In this document: in pieces, positions 24,568 to 32,877 of the stretch
How positions within the stretch are numbered: position 1 is the stretch's first letter
How the letters are laid out: the number at the start of each line of letters is the position of its first letter
Assembly (NCBI RefSeq): GCF_007830235.1
Contig: NZ_VLKI01000001.1
Location: forward strand, 617,481-681,480
Length of the DNA: 64,000 nucleotides
Origin: Cytobacillus oceanisediminis
GTDB taxonomy: Bacteria; Bacillota; Bacilli; Bacillales; Cytobacillaceae
Direction: 5' to 3'
Notes under the pieces: generated by a model
What the model was told of the DNA's origin: nothing
Database searches by the model: none
What the model saw: the letters and a program-made list of their open reading frames with translations, nothing else
Position numbers and translations under genes: made by a program

Positions 24568-25326
24568 TTACTCCTCTGCTCCACCATCATAGATAAATTC
24601 AAAATAGCGATTAACTGTGTTTCCTGATTCATTGGCAGCCGAAATCCGGTAAGCACTATAGTTTGGACTGGATTCATCAAAGTAAATGGTTTTTTCAAAT
24701 GGACTTGTTAAGGGTTCCGTGACTTCTTCCTCTAAACCAAAGGTTCCAAAAGTGAGATTAAATGCGTCTGAACGGCCTCTAAACATTACAGTATGTTCTC
24801 CTTCAGGCAGCCACGTTACAAGCTCCTGAGGACTTTTGATGTTTAACTGGGGAAGAGTAGTATCGGGTGACTCCTTAAAAGAAAGCCCCTTAAGAATAAA
24901 ATGATAAGAAAGAAGGGCTGGATCCTCTGGTGATTCTGCAGGATTCGACGTAATGACGAGCATATATTCACCAGCTGGCAATACATCCCCATTGAAATAC
25001 ATGGCTCCCCAATTTTTATCCGTGATCATATAATCAGAACCTAGTGTATCAGGCCCCCAGCTTATATCAATCTTTCCTTTCTTTGTGGTCGAAAAAACGT
25101 AATAATGAGTTTCTAAATCCCGATAAATCTTCCCTTTATACTCAATTGCTGTTTTTATTTTTGCTTTCTTGAGCTTCTCTAATTTTGGCTGGGCTGCGGA
25201 AGCGGTGCTGTGATCAATCGCTGGATTAACGTTTTCTGGCCCTTTAGAGAAAATTCTTGGAGCTAAAAAAAACAACAACACCAAAACTCCGATTAATACA
25301 ACTCTGAACATATTGGATTTAAACAC
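24568..25326 (-). CDS. Membrane-anchored extracellular protein of unknown function
   Basis: 252 residues if started at GTG 25326 (GAGGGTG just before). One N-terminal transmembrane helix (residues 6-24, FRVVLIGVLVLLFFLAPRIF) leaves about 225 residues outside. The ectodomain is rich in beta-type segments (IDISWGPDTLGSDYMI, PAGEYMLVITSNP, LPEGEHTVMFRGRS) and seems to contain two similar halves, suggesting two beta-sandwich modules. I do not recognise the family. It stands alone, with terminators on both sides. Confidence 0.7.
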   Translation of the reverse strand: MFKSNMFRVVLIGVLVLLFFLAPRIFSKGPENVNPAIDHSTASAAQPKLEKLKKAKIKTAIEYKGKIYRDLETHYYVFSTTKKGKIDISWGPDTLGSDYMITDKNWGAMYFNGDVLPAGEYMLVITSNPAESPEDPALLSYHFILKGLSFKESPDTTLPQLNIKSPQELVTWLPEGEHTVMFRGRSDAFNLTFGTFGLEEEVTEPLTSPFEKTIYFDESSPNYSAYRISAANESGNTVNRYFEFIYDGGAEE

Positions 25327-25497
25327 AACAATCACCCTCAATTAAAATAGTGGTGGCTGATCCGTTGCCTGATTTTATGCTGTGTCTCTTTTTACTATAT
25401 AGATAGACGGTTTTGCAACAGAAACGGTTACACATGATTAACTTAAAAATCTTTTTTTTCGGAAATATTAGTTTTTTCCTGTTATCATACCTAAGCT

Positions 25498-25532
25498 AAA
25501 AACCTTCCAGATATAATCATGGAAGGTTAGTT
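25498..25532 (-). terminator. Hairpin terminator downstream of the MFS gene
   Basis: ACCTTCCA / TGGAAGGT stem with T-rich 3' side on the minus strand, about 105 bases past the MFS stop. Apart from this, 25342-25636 shows no gene. Confidence 0.6.
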
Positions 25533-25636
25533 AGCATGTAAACTTTTAATATACTTAAAACAAATAGGAATACTCAACCCGAGGTTAGTAAATAAGATAA
25601 TGGTCAAGCCAGATAATTAATCACTTTTTTTAGTCA

Positions 25637-26953
25637 TCAGCTATCATGAGACTGCAAAATATCTTCCTTAACCTTGGTTTTTTTCTGTGACCAGACAACA
25701 ACCGGGATCAACACCAGTGCTAGGATGCCGCCTGCTATTGAGAGCCCTGCGTAACTCGAGTTAGCGACAACCATGCCTGACAGTACTCCACCCGTTGCCC
25801 CTGACAAAGCAACCATAACATCAATCGTCCCTTGCGTTTTGGCACGATTGGACAAATCTGTAGAATCCACGAGAATGGCCGTGCCGCAAATCAACCCAAA
25901 GTTCCAGCCAATACCTAATAAAATAAGCGCGATCGTAAGGACCAGCACGGAATCTCCAGGAGCCGCGGCGCCAATCAGGCCAGCAGCCAGCAGTGTAACT
26001 CCGGATGCAATAGCCATCGTACTCCGTCCAAGCTTATCCACAAGAATTCCGGTCAGCAGGGATGGCAGGTACATGGCACCAATATGGAACCCAATAATCA
26101 TGCCAACTGCACTTAACCCATGGCCATGATGACCCATATGGACAGGCGTCATCGTCATAATGGCCACCATAACCAGATGAGTTAATACCATTAAGGCTCC
26201 TGCTGCAATGATTCCCTTTTTATTTTCCGGCGCTGTATGGGTATTTTCTATTTGAATGCTGCCGTTTTCTTGACTCTGCACCCCCGCCAGGGCCTTAGCC
26301 ACCACGAGTGGATCTGGCCGCAGAAAAGTCAAAAGAACGAACCCGGCTAAAATATAAGCAGCTCCCGCTAAAATAAACGGTCCTGATAAAGCAGGAACAC
26401 CAATGCCTGTCGCAAAACGGCCCATCACATCAACCAGGTTGGGACCCGCTACTGCACCAAATGTCGTGGATACCATGGCGATACTAACGGCTGTTGCCCG
26501 CTGCTGTGAAGTGGCCAAATCGGTCCCAGCGTATCTTGCCTGCAGGTTTGTTGCCGTTCCGGCACCGTAAATGACCAGAGACACGAATAGCAGTAAAATA
26601 CTATTTGTAACGGCTGCAGCGACTACCCCGAGAGCCCCTGCCCCTCCAGCCAGGAACCCTGCTGCAAGCCCAAACCGTCGTCCGTATCGCTCTGACAGCC
26701 GCCCGACAATCAATGCGGCTCCGGCAGAACCAAGCGTAAACAACGCAATTGGCAGCCCCGCGTAACTGTCAGTCCCCAGCATCTCCTTGGCAAGAAGCGC
26801 TCCAACCGCAATGCCCGCTGCAAGCCCGGCACCCCCAAATATTTGCGAAAGCACGACAATAAATAGCGTCCGTTTATATAACTTTTGCTGCTTTTCCGGC
26901 GAGTCAATAAAACTCTGCAGCCATTCCGGCTCCTGCTCTATTTTTTGTGGCAT
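25637..26953 (-). CDS. MFS transporter
   Basis: 438 residues from ATG 26953 (GGGTGAGCAGGG before it) with about 12 transmembrane segments. Motif A of the major facilitator superfamily reads GRLSERYGRRFG after the second helix, and a matching LTGILVDKLGRSTMA follows helix eight. A histidine-rich loop (VHMGHHGHG) lies between helices seven and eight. The substrate is unknown. The coding sequence looks more GC-rich than its neighbours. A near-perfect 18-bp palindrome of CsoR type lies upstream, hinting at control by a metal or sulfur sensor. Confidence 0.83.
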   Translation of the reverse strand: MPQKIEQEPEWLQSFIDSPEKQQKLYKRTLFIVVLSQIFGGAGLAAGIAVGALLAKEMLGTDSYAGLPIALFTLGSAGAALIVGRLSERYGRRFGLAAGFLAGGAGALGVVAAAVTNSILLLFVSLVIYGAGTATNLQARYAGTDLATSQQRATAVSIAMVSTTFGAVAGPNLVDVMGRFATGIGVPALSGPFILAGAAYILAGFVLLTFLRPDPLVVAKALAGVQSQENGSIQIENTHTAPENKKGIIAAGALMVLTHLVMVAIMTMTPVHMGHHGHGLSAVGMIIGFHIGAMYLPSLLTGILVDKLGRSTMAIASGVTLLAAGLIGAAAPGDSVLVLTIALILLGIGWNFGLICGTAILVDSTDLSNRAKTQGTIDVMVALSGATGGVLSGMVVANSSYAGLSIAGGILALVLIPVVVWSQKKTKVKEDILQSHDS

Positions 26954-27041
26954 CCCTGCTCACCCTTTCCAAAAAGCTCCCTCTTATATCCTATGTGAAG
27001 GCTTCCTTTACTTTTCCAAATTCCTTAACTGCCGACTTGAT

Positions 27042-27059
27042 TATACCACATGGGGTATA
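27042..27059. promoter_or_regulatory. CsoR/CstR-type palindrome upstream of the MFS gene
   Basis: TATACCACATGGGGTATA reads TATACC-N6-GGTATA, close to the ATACCC-N4-GGGTAT operators of the CsoR/RcnR/CstR repressor family. No such repressor gene is in the window. Confidence 0.45.
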
Positions 27060-27084
27060 TGTTGAACACAGCTATGTTATAGAA

Positions 27085-27118
27085 AAAAGGGCGATGCCAC
27101 CAGCAGCATCGCCCTAAA
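27085..27118 (-). terminator. Intrinsic terminator of cadA
   Basis: GGGCGATGC / GCATCGCCC hairpin followed by T6 on the minus strand. Confidence 0.87.
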
Positions 27119-27121
27119 TAA

Positions 27122-29248
27122 TTACTCTTTTACTCTCAACAATCTCAAACTATTCAGTGTTACAAGCAATGTTGCTCCCATATCTGCAAAAATCGCAATC
27201 CATAATGTCAGCCAGCCGGGCACAACAAGCAATAATGCCAAGGCTTTTATCGCTAAGGAGAATGTAATATTTTGCTTAATGATCCCCAAAGCTTTGCGGC
27301 TTAACTTAATTGTATATGGCAATTTACTTAGATCATCCGACATTAAGGCAATATCAGCGGTCTCCAGCGCAGTATCCGTTCCGGCCCCCCCCATTGCGAC
27401 GCCAACCGTAGAAGCTGCCAGTGCTGGTGCATCATTTACACCATCACCGACCATTGCAACACTATGGTGGCCAGCACGAAGCTCTTTAATATAAGTCAAC
27501 TTGTCTTGCGGAAGCAACTCAGCTTTAATATCTGCAACGCCTACTTGTTTTCCGATTGCTGCAGCAGTTCGCTGATTATCTCCCGTCAGCATAACTGTTT
27601 CAATTCCCATACTGTTCAGATTACTGATAACCGCCCTAGAGCTTTCTCTCATTTCGTCCGCAACGGCAATCAATAAAAGAATCTCTCTTTCGGTGCCGAG
27701 CACCATAACCGTTTTTCCTTGCGTCTGCAGGTCCGAAATCTGCTGTTTTTTATCACGATCAATAGTTCCATGCAGCTCTTCAAACAGCTTCGGGCTTCCT
27801 ACATAATAAAGCACTCCGTTAAAGACAGCTTTGACACCCTTACCTGTTATGGACTGGAAATCCTCAACAGCCACACTGCTAAAGTCAGATCCGTTTTGCT
27901 CAGCCTTTCTCATAATGGCTGAAGCTAGGGGATGCTGTGAACCTTTTTCAATGGCTGCTGTTATTTTCATTAGCTCTCTTTCATTGCCGTTATACGTAAT
28001 GACATCTGTTACTGCAGGTACACCCTTAGTTAAGGTGCCTGTTTTATCAAAAGCGATCGCCTTAAGGGCACCCGCTTCTTCCAGGTGGATGCCGCCTTTA
28101 ATTAGCACACCATTTCTGGCTGCATTGCCGATTGCTGTAACAACAGCAACTGGCGTCGAAACAACAAGTGCACACGGACAGCCCACTACCAGTGCTGCCA
28201 ATCCCTGATAAATCCACTCGCTCCAATTTCCGCCGAATAATGGAGGAACCACGGCAATTAAAATCGCCAAAACAATAATGGCTGGCGTGTAATACTTAGC
28301 GAATTTATCGACAAATTGCTGAGAAGGCGCTTTTTCTGCCTGAGCTTCTTCCACCAAATGAATGATTTTCGCAATGGTTGTATCTTCAACCCGCTTTGTT
28401 ACTTTTACCTCCAGCAAGCCTTCTTCGTTTAACGTTCCTGCAAAGACCTCATCATCAATTGTCTTTGTGGCCGGAACACTTTCTCCTGTAATCGCTGCCT
28501 GGTTCAAGGTTGAAGTGCCTTTCATTACGGTTCCATCCATCGCCAGTTTTTGTCCTGGTTTAACAATCATTACGTCTCCAATTTGAATATCGTCTACATG
28601 GATCATCATTTCTTCATTGCCCCTGCGAATTAACGCTTCTTTTGGGGCAATGTCCATCAGGGACTCAATTGATTGGCGGGCTTTATCCATCGAATAGCGC
28701 TCCAGGGCTTCACTAATGGCAAACAGAATGACCACCATTGCCCCTTCGCCCCATTCACCAATGATTGCAGCTCCTATAATGGCAATCGTCATAAGGGTGC
28801 TCATATCAAAATTCAATCTGGCAAGATTTTTTAACCCTTTTTGAAATAACGTATACCCGCCGATTAAAATGGCGGCTGCATATCCAGCGACTGCAATAAT
28901 ATGTTCTTCACCGTATTGCTCGCTTAAAATCCAGCTAATCACCAGCAAAACAGCTGATATATATACTTTGAAATTCTCTTTTTGTTTCCAGAACGGTTCC
29001 CGCTCCACTGCTTTTTCATTTTCAGCACGCAGTTTAAGGTTCTCGAAGGCTCCAGCCTTTTCAATGGCTTCCATGGCAGCCGTTCCTGTAACCGTTATTT
29101 TGGAAGCCCCAAAATTAACATTTGCATCTAAAACGCCATCCAGGCGTTTCACGTTCTCTTCGAACGTTTTGGCACAGCCTGCTCAGGAAAAGCCCTGAAC
29201 GCGGTAGGTTTTCGTTTCTAGTTCCGCTAATTGTGCTTGTTCAGACAT
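27122..29248 (-). CDS. cadA: Cd/Zn/Pb-exporting P1B-type ATPase CadA, with TGA at the N-terminal metal-site cysteine
   Basis: ATG 29248 overlaps the cadC end by 8 bases. The frame encodes a 708-codon P1B-ATPase: an HMA domain, the CPC ion motif ([12 protein letters not shown]), DKTGTL phosphorylation site, TGES, HP locus ([11 protein letters not shown]) and [10 protein letters not shown]. It would pump Cd2+, Zn2+ or Pb2+ out of the cell. Codon 22 is TGA (29185-29183) where the HMA motif GFSCxxC should have its first Cys; the rest reads [11 protein letters not shown]. Reinitiation at GTG 29152 would yield a 676-residue pump lacking the CxxC motif, which in related pumps is not essential for transport. 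So the gene may still work. Confidence 0.88.
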
Positions 29249-29612
29249 CGGCTTTCACCTCACTTTTATGAGCCAATGCAATCATCATCAACTGTCTAAT
29301 ATGGTCATCATCCAGGGAATAGAAAGCCAGTTTGCCTTCTTTCCGAAACTTCACAATCCCTTGCTTATGAAGGGTGCGTAAATGGTGGGAAGCAGTTGCA
29401 ACAGTAGCCCCAATGATATTGGCAATGTCACAAACACATAGCTCATCATCCTGGCACAGTGCATAGGAAATCTTTGCCCTATTCTCATCTGCAAGTGCTT
29501 TAAACAATTGGGCAACACTAGACAGGTCTTCCTTCTGCAGCTCCCCTTGTATACGATTAACTTTTTCTTCGTCATAACAATAAATATCGCAAGTATCCTT
29601 TGAACCCAACAT
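29241..29612 (-). CDS. cadC: ArsR/SmtB family metal-responsive repressor CadC
   Basis: 123 residues. Metal-site cysteines of CadC are present: the N-terminal pair in DTCDIYCYDEEKV (Cys8 and Cys12) and ELCVCDIA (two Cys in the alpha-R region). The winged helix IANIIGATVATASHHLRTLHKQGIVKFRKEGKLAFYSL follows. It represses the cad operon until Cd2+, Pb2+ or Zn2+ binds. It is co-transcribed with cadA, with overlapping stop and start. Two cad-operator dyads lie upstream. Confidence 0.92.
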   Translation of the reverse strand: MLGSKDTCDIYCYDEEKVNRIQGELQKEDLSSVAQLFKALADENRAKISYALCQDDELCVCDIANIIGATVATASHHLRTLHKQGIVKFRKEGKLAFYSLDDDHIRQLMMIALAHKSEVKADV

Positions 29613-29624
29613 TATCCCCCTCTT

Positions 29625-29646
29625 TATTCAAACTTCCGCTTGAATA
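29625..29646. promoter_or_regulatory. Secondary cad operator-like dyad
   Basis: TATTCAAA-CTTCCG-CTTGAATA, an imperfect version of the main cad operator, placed between promoter and cadC start. Confidence 0.55.
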
Positions 29647-29669
29647 TATTATAACTCTTTACGAAAGTT

Positions 29670-29689
29670 ATTCAAATATTTATTTGAAT
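29670..29689. promoter_or_regulatory. CadC operator
   Basis: ATTCAAATATTTATTTGAAT is a near-perfect dyad; read on the minus strand it gives the same ATTCAAATAAATATTTGAAT core as the known staphylococcal pI258 cad operator. Confidence 0.85.
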
Positions 29690-29756
29690 ATCGTATGTAA
29701 AAAGGATTTGGATTGATCCAATTCCTTTACTTTTTTTAAAGGCTCTGTTAAATTTG

Positions 29757-29950
29757 CCTGTTGATTTCAGCACGAGGCACGCAGCGAACCGCGGGCGGTC
29801 CGACGCTCCTCGTCGCTTTTTGCTCCTGCGGGATCTCCCTTTGATCCGCACTCCCGCTGGACGTTGAATAAGCATCCTCGAATAAACGCCGCACGAAGAA
29901 AATGCGAATGCATTTTCGAGGAGTTCGTACCTTCCGCTCCAATCAACAGG
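29757..29950 (-). repeat. Dispersed palindrome-ended repeat, copy C (long form)
   Basis: Reading the minus strand, CCTGTTGATTGGAGCGGAAG... to ...GTGCTGAAATCAACAGG (194 bp), with perfect 10-bp ends CCTGTTGATT / AATCAACAGG. The internal module includes CTCGAAAATGCATTCGCATTTTC and closes with TCGAG. Confidence 0.87.
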
Positions 29951-29996
29951 GTGCTAAAAAACAACAATAAGCTTTAACAGAGCCTTTTTAAAAATA

Positions 29997-30023
29997 AAAA
30001 CGCTGAGATAATCAGCGTTTTTC
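29997..30023. terminator. Bidirectional hairpin terminator
   Basis: AAAAACGCTGA / TCAGCGTTTTT, usable on either strand, just past the ArsI remnant. Confidence 0.75.
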
Positions 30024-30203
30024 TAATTTTTAGAGCAGCAAGAAGAATCCTTGATCTCTATCTTCACTGGCTCAGATGAACAGCATCCTGAGTCCGTTTC
30101 CATCGATTCCACGTCAGCCTTTATGTAGAAAAATTCCCATTCATTTCCCTCAGGGTCAGTTACCCAGAATTTATCCTGTGTTGCATAGCAGCCAGGTAAC
30201 AAC
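30023..30203 (-). pseudogene. 3' fragment of an ArsI/CadI-type VOC gene
   Basis: The minus strand encodes CYATQDKFWVTDPEGNEWEFFYIKADVE followed by the tail SGCCSSEPV...SSCCSKN and a stop. This is the C-terminal VOC half with Cys-rich tail of ArsI/CadI (organoarsenical C-As lyase or cadmium-induced protein). The 5' half is missing at this strand; coding similarity ends at about 30200. Confidence 0.65.
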
Positions 30204-30205
30204 TA

Positions 30206-30262
30206 TCTCGAAGTTTTTAATGGAAGATCCAGGCCTTAATTTCACGTTGAATTTCTTTTGTT
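30206..30262 (+). pseudogene. Inverted 5' fragment of the same ArsI/CadI-type gene
   Basis: On the plus strand the frame reads KFLMEDPGLNFTLNF, matching the ArsI/CadI N-terminal motif K-F-x-L-E-D-P-G-L-N-F-T-L-N. It begins where the minus-strand 3' fragment ends, so the gene seems split by an internal inversion. Confidence 0.5.
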
Positions 30263-30281
30263 GGCAAGTGAATGTGAATAT

Positions 30282-30308
30282 TAAAAAAGTGCCTATCAAA
30301 GTTGGCAC
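30282..30308 (-). terminator. Intrinsic terminator of the DUF1450 gene
   Basis: GTGCC / GGCAC stem with T6 on the minus strand. Confidence 0.6.
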
Positions 30309-30332
30309 GGATAGACATAAGTCGATTATTTT

Positions 30333-30602
30333 TTACTTCTCAGCCCGCTCTTTAAGCTTCGCCAATAATTCACCAGAGTTCTCTGCAGCTATAAAATCCC
30401 CATCCATCACTGCATATGGCGAATGCTTGCATTCTTTGCATTTGCTTTGGCACTCATATTCTTTATAGTTAATATTCTCCAGATTTAAAAAGCGTTTATA
30501 TTCTGAAAAATCCTCTTCCTTTAAAAACGCGTCGAGATTCCGCTGACAGAATTCAACCGTTACTTGCTTTTGTTTTGAAAATAGTTTATTAATCAGTTTC
30601 AA
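30333..30602 (-). CDS. DUF1450 family protein
   Basis: 89 residues from TTG 30602 behind GAAGGATG. VEFCQRNLDAF, YECQSKCKECKHSPYAVMDGDFIAAENSGELLAKL match the DUF1450 (YuzB-like) pattern: an FC-x2-NL start, a C-x3-C-x2-C cluster and a pFAxVxGxxxxAxxxEEL end. The cysteines suggest a thioredoxin-like or metal-binding fold. The role is unknown. Confidence 0.75.
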   Translation of the reverse strand: MKLINKLFSKQKQVTVEFCQRNLDAFLKEEDFSEYKRFLNLENINYKEYECQSKCKECKHSPYAVMDGDFIAAENSGELLAKLKERAEK

Positions 30603-30779
30603 CTTTAAAACATCCTTCTATTATTAATCGGTCAACACTAGTGATGATAAATATTGCTCTCCTGGATCCATTTGGTTGCGACCCCTTTTTAACCTGATTC
30701 AACTGGCACACTCCTGTGCACAGACAAGCGGTCCAGCCGGCCACATTCGCTGGATAATGAAAATAAATGGCTGTCCCTT

Positions 30780-31015
30780 TTTTAGGTACATCTCATGAAC
30801 CTCATAATTATAGCGGATTTGATGCCCTTCTGTCGTCTTAATCGCTTCATTTCCAACAATTTTAAAAAAAGCGTCTCATATGCAAACCGGTTAATAAATC
30901 CCTTTTTAATTAGCGCATTCGCACTTGCAATCGGACTTACATCACTTTTTAACGTACATAACAACACAATCCTTCAGTTCGTCTGTTATCTGCATAATCT
31001 TTGTCATGTAATTTC
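30780..31015 (-). pseudogene. Decayed coding remnant, unidentified
   Basis: The minus strand starts MTKIMQITDELKDCVVMYV and continues in shifted frames as KSDVSPIASANALIKKGFINRFAYETLF and then VGNEAIKTTEGHQIRYNYEVHEMYL. The pieces look like one protein of about 80 residues broken by frameshifts. I do not recognise it. Interval 30603-30780 has no open frame with a start. Confidence 0.4.
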
Positions 31016-31049
31016 CCCCTGGCGAGCTTTCTCTTACTATTGGATGAAC

Positions 31050-31270
31050 TTTCGTCCTCTTAGAACCTTCATGACGACCATTTTCTCTTACTTCTATGGG
31101 ATTTCGTCTTCATAGAGCCTTCATGACGACCATTCTCTCTCACTTGAAGGGAATTTCGTCTTCATAGAGCCCTCATGGCGACTTTTTCTCTTACTTGAAG
31201 ATGAATTTCGTCTTCATAAAGCCTTCATGGCGACCTTTTTTATCCCGCCGAATGCAATTTCGTCTTTATA
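31050..31270. repeat. Tandem repeat, exact 52 bp period
   Basis: TTTCGTC marks five units at 31050, 31102, 31154, 31206 and 31258, each 52 bp apart. Units share TTCATAGAGCCTTCATGACGAC and CTCTTACTTGAAG. Within a unit CGTCTTCAT and ATGACGAC form an imperfect dyad. No reading frame spans it. Confidence 0.92.
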
Positions 31271-31324
31271 AGGTATTCATGACTGAAATAAAAAGCTGCC
31301 CTGATTTGGCAGCCGATCTACTGG

Positions 31325-32116
31325 TTAATATTCCAGGGGGTTTTCTCCGTATCTTTCCCACAACTTAGGAAATCTTTTTCTTAACCCTTCTTCATCATCT
31401 TCGTCCCAATCCAATTCAATGTCGGGTTCCACATATGAATCGCCAGATATCTTTTCGTATAAATGATAATACTGGTCTTCGTCAAATCCAGTTTTCTCTT
31501 CATAGGCCATACTTGCAATATAGAGCAAATCCTCAAACTGAGGCATATCCCCTTCTTCTTCAAGATCTCGAAGGCAAGGAATTATTATTTCAGGATTTAT
31601 AATTATAGATTCATATGTTTCCTTACCTTGATAAAGCAGCCAAGCCCTGAAATAGTCGAAGCAATCATCTGAACAACCGCCCATAATAATATAAGCTGCA
31701 GCCCACAGGTTAGATGAATAGGATTTGTTATAATTCTGGTTAAACCAGTAATCAAACATGACAATATCTTTAATCGGTCTTCTGGTTAGATTGTTTATTA
31801 GCCACTCAAGCTGCTCCTCGGGGTCTTCCCCTTTTTTTCTGGCAGTCTCAAGCAGTTGCCAGAAAAGCGATTCTGTCATTGTGCTCTCTTTTATCACTTG
31901 TGCAGATAAAGCTGCCCCAACATAACCTTTTTTCAGTTTTGATTGTATAAGTTTATTGGCTTCTTTTTGACAAATTTTTTCTGACTCAAATTCTTTTGTT
32001 TTCACCGCCCCAATTGATCCAACTTTTCCATAGGTAACTGTAAAAACCTTTCCTGTAACGTTAATTTTCCAGAATTTATTGGATACATCGTCTTTGTATA
32101 TAAGTAAAGTTTCCAT
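31325..32116 (-). CDS. WGR and DUF4240 domain protein
   Basis: 263 residues from ATG 32116, behind AGGAGTG. Residues ~1-75 form a WGR-like domain (KFWKINVTGKVFTVTYGKVGSIGAVKTKEF, SKLKKGY), elsewhere linked to nucleic-acid or PARP proteins. Residues ~90-250 are DUF4240 (SLFWQLLETARKKGEDPEEQLEWLINNL...EDLLYIASMAYEEKTG). The DUF4240 part is common in bacterial accessory regions; function unknown. The tail is very acidic (DIELDWDEDDEEG). Confidence 0.8.
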   Translation of the reverse strand: METLLIYKDDVSNKFWKINVTGKVFTVTYGKVGSIGAVKTKEFESEKICQKEANKLIQSKLKKGYVGAALSAQVIKESTMTESLFWQLLETARKKGEDPEEQLEWLINNLTRRPIKDIVMFDYWFNQNYNKSYSSNLWAAAYIIMGGCSDDCFDYFRAWLLYQGKETYESIIINPEIIIPCLRDLEEEGDMPQFEDLLYIASMAYEEKTGFDEDQYYHLYEKISGDSYVEPDIELDWDEDDEEGLRKRFPKLWERYGENPLEY

Positions 32117-32358
32117 GACAGGCACTCCTATTTTTTCGCTATATTCTCTAAGCTTTAATCTTCTCCCCCTACATATTTCCATTTTACTTTAAAAAGATAA
32201 AAAAAGTCTGTATATTTTTGCTTTTTAATTTGAATTATTTATAGAATTCAAGTGGCCGTACTTCCATGGCTATCAGTCTTCTTTATATAAAGAAAATTCG
32301 AAAACCGGAATTCAGGTTACAATGTTATTAATTGGATAGAATTTTTGTAATAAAACCA

Positions 32359-32386
32359 TTGAAATTCAATTTTCTCTTGTTATAAT
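32359..32386 (+). promoter_or_regulatory. Sigma-A promoter of the first small-paralogue gene
   Basis: TTGAAA, 16 bp, TATAAT, ending 38 bp before the start codon. The matching promoter at 42471-42498 serves the paralogue. Confidence 0.7.
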
Positions 32387-32424
32387 GCACATAGATTCTA
32401 CTAAAGGGAAATAGGGTGGTATCT

Positions 32425-32616
32425 ATGAAGAATAATTGCAGATTCGTAGTCAATGCTATTGGCAAATGCGGAGAAACATATCATACCCAATGTAAAGATA
32501 AGAAAGAACTTCAGAAATGGCTATTGGAAAATCAAGATAAACTATCACAAAATGAGATAAAGGTTACGGATAAAAAGAAACACCCTCTACTAAAATTAAT
32601 CAGCTTTAATAAATAG
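32425..32616 (+). CDS. Small conserved protein, paralogue of 42531-42716 (63 aa)
   Basis: ATG 32425 is 8 bases after AGGGTGG. The product has the pattern C-R-F-V-V-x-A-x-G-K-x-G-E-x-Y-x-T-x-C-K-D-K-x-E-L-x-K-W-L-x-E-x-Q, then a charged tail ending KKHPLLKLISF. About half of its residues are identical to the 61-residue protein at 42.5 kb. Two cysteines (C5, C23) are shared. It is a monocistronic gene with its own strong promoter. I do not recognise the family; size and charge suggest a cytosolic binding protein. Confidence 0.75.
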   Translation: MKNNCRFVVNAIGKCGETYHTQCKDKKELQKWLLENQDKLSQNEIKVTDKKKHPLLKLISFNK

Positions 32617-32636
32617 GGTGTGTTAAAGCTCAATGG

Positions 32637-32826
32637 TATTGATTGGAGCGGGAGGCGCGAGATCCTCGAAAATCCATTCACCTTTCCTTCGTGCGGTGTT
32701 AATTATAGGATGCTATTCCAATGTCCTGCGGGAGTGCGGATCAAAGGGAGAACCGGCAGGCGCAAGTGGCCGAGGAGCATCGGACCGCCCGCGGTTCGCT
32801 GAGCGCCTGGAGCAGAAATAAACAGT
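32637..32826 (+). repeat. Dispersed palindrome-ended repeat, copy D (long form)
   Basis: TATTGATTGGAGCGGGAG... to ...TGGAGCAGAAATAAACAG, about 190 bp, with the internal hairpin module (CTCGAAAATCCATTCACCTTTCC...). It starts 20 bp after the small gene and ends next to the truncated 3' end of the ktrD remnant. Confidence 0.85.
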
Positions 32827-32843
32827 CAAGTTTACAGAGCCAA

Positions 32844-32877
32844 CAGGATAGAGAGTCCTTCTCTATCCTGTTTCTTT
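32844..32877 (+). terminator. Hairpin terminator past repeat copy D
   Basis: CAGGATAGAGA / TCTCTATCCTG stem followed by TTTCTTT on the plus strand. It overlaps the stop of the antisense ktrD remnant. Confidence 0.6.

Noticed and set aside
29166..29185. Selenocysteine insertion at the cadA TGA
   Set aside because: The hairpin downstream starts 15 bases after the TGA and lacks the bulged U and GGU-type loop of bacterial SECIS. A one-base change from TGC/TGT explains the stop more simply.
29672..29967. Several overlapping open frames in the region of repeat copy C
   Set aside because: They arise from the GC-rich dispersed repeat in different frames and have no start signals; similar false frames occur in the other copies.
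30076..30468. A single 130-codon plus-strand protein
   Set aside because: Only about 15 codons (30206-30250) look like protein, and these belong to the inverted ArsI fragment; the rest is antisense to the ArsI 3' fragment and the DUF1450 gene.
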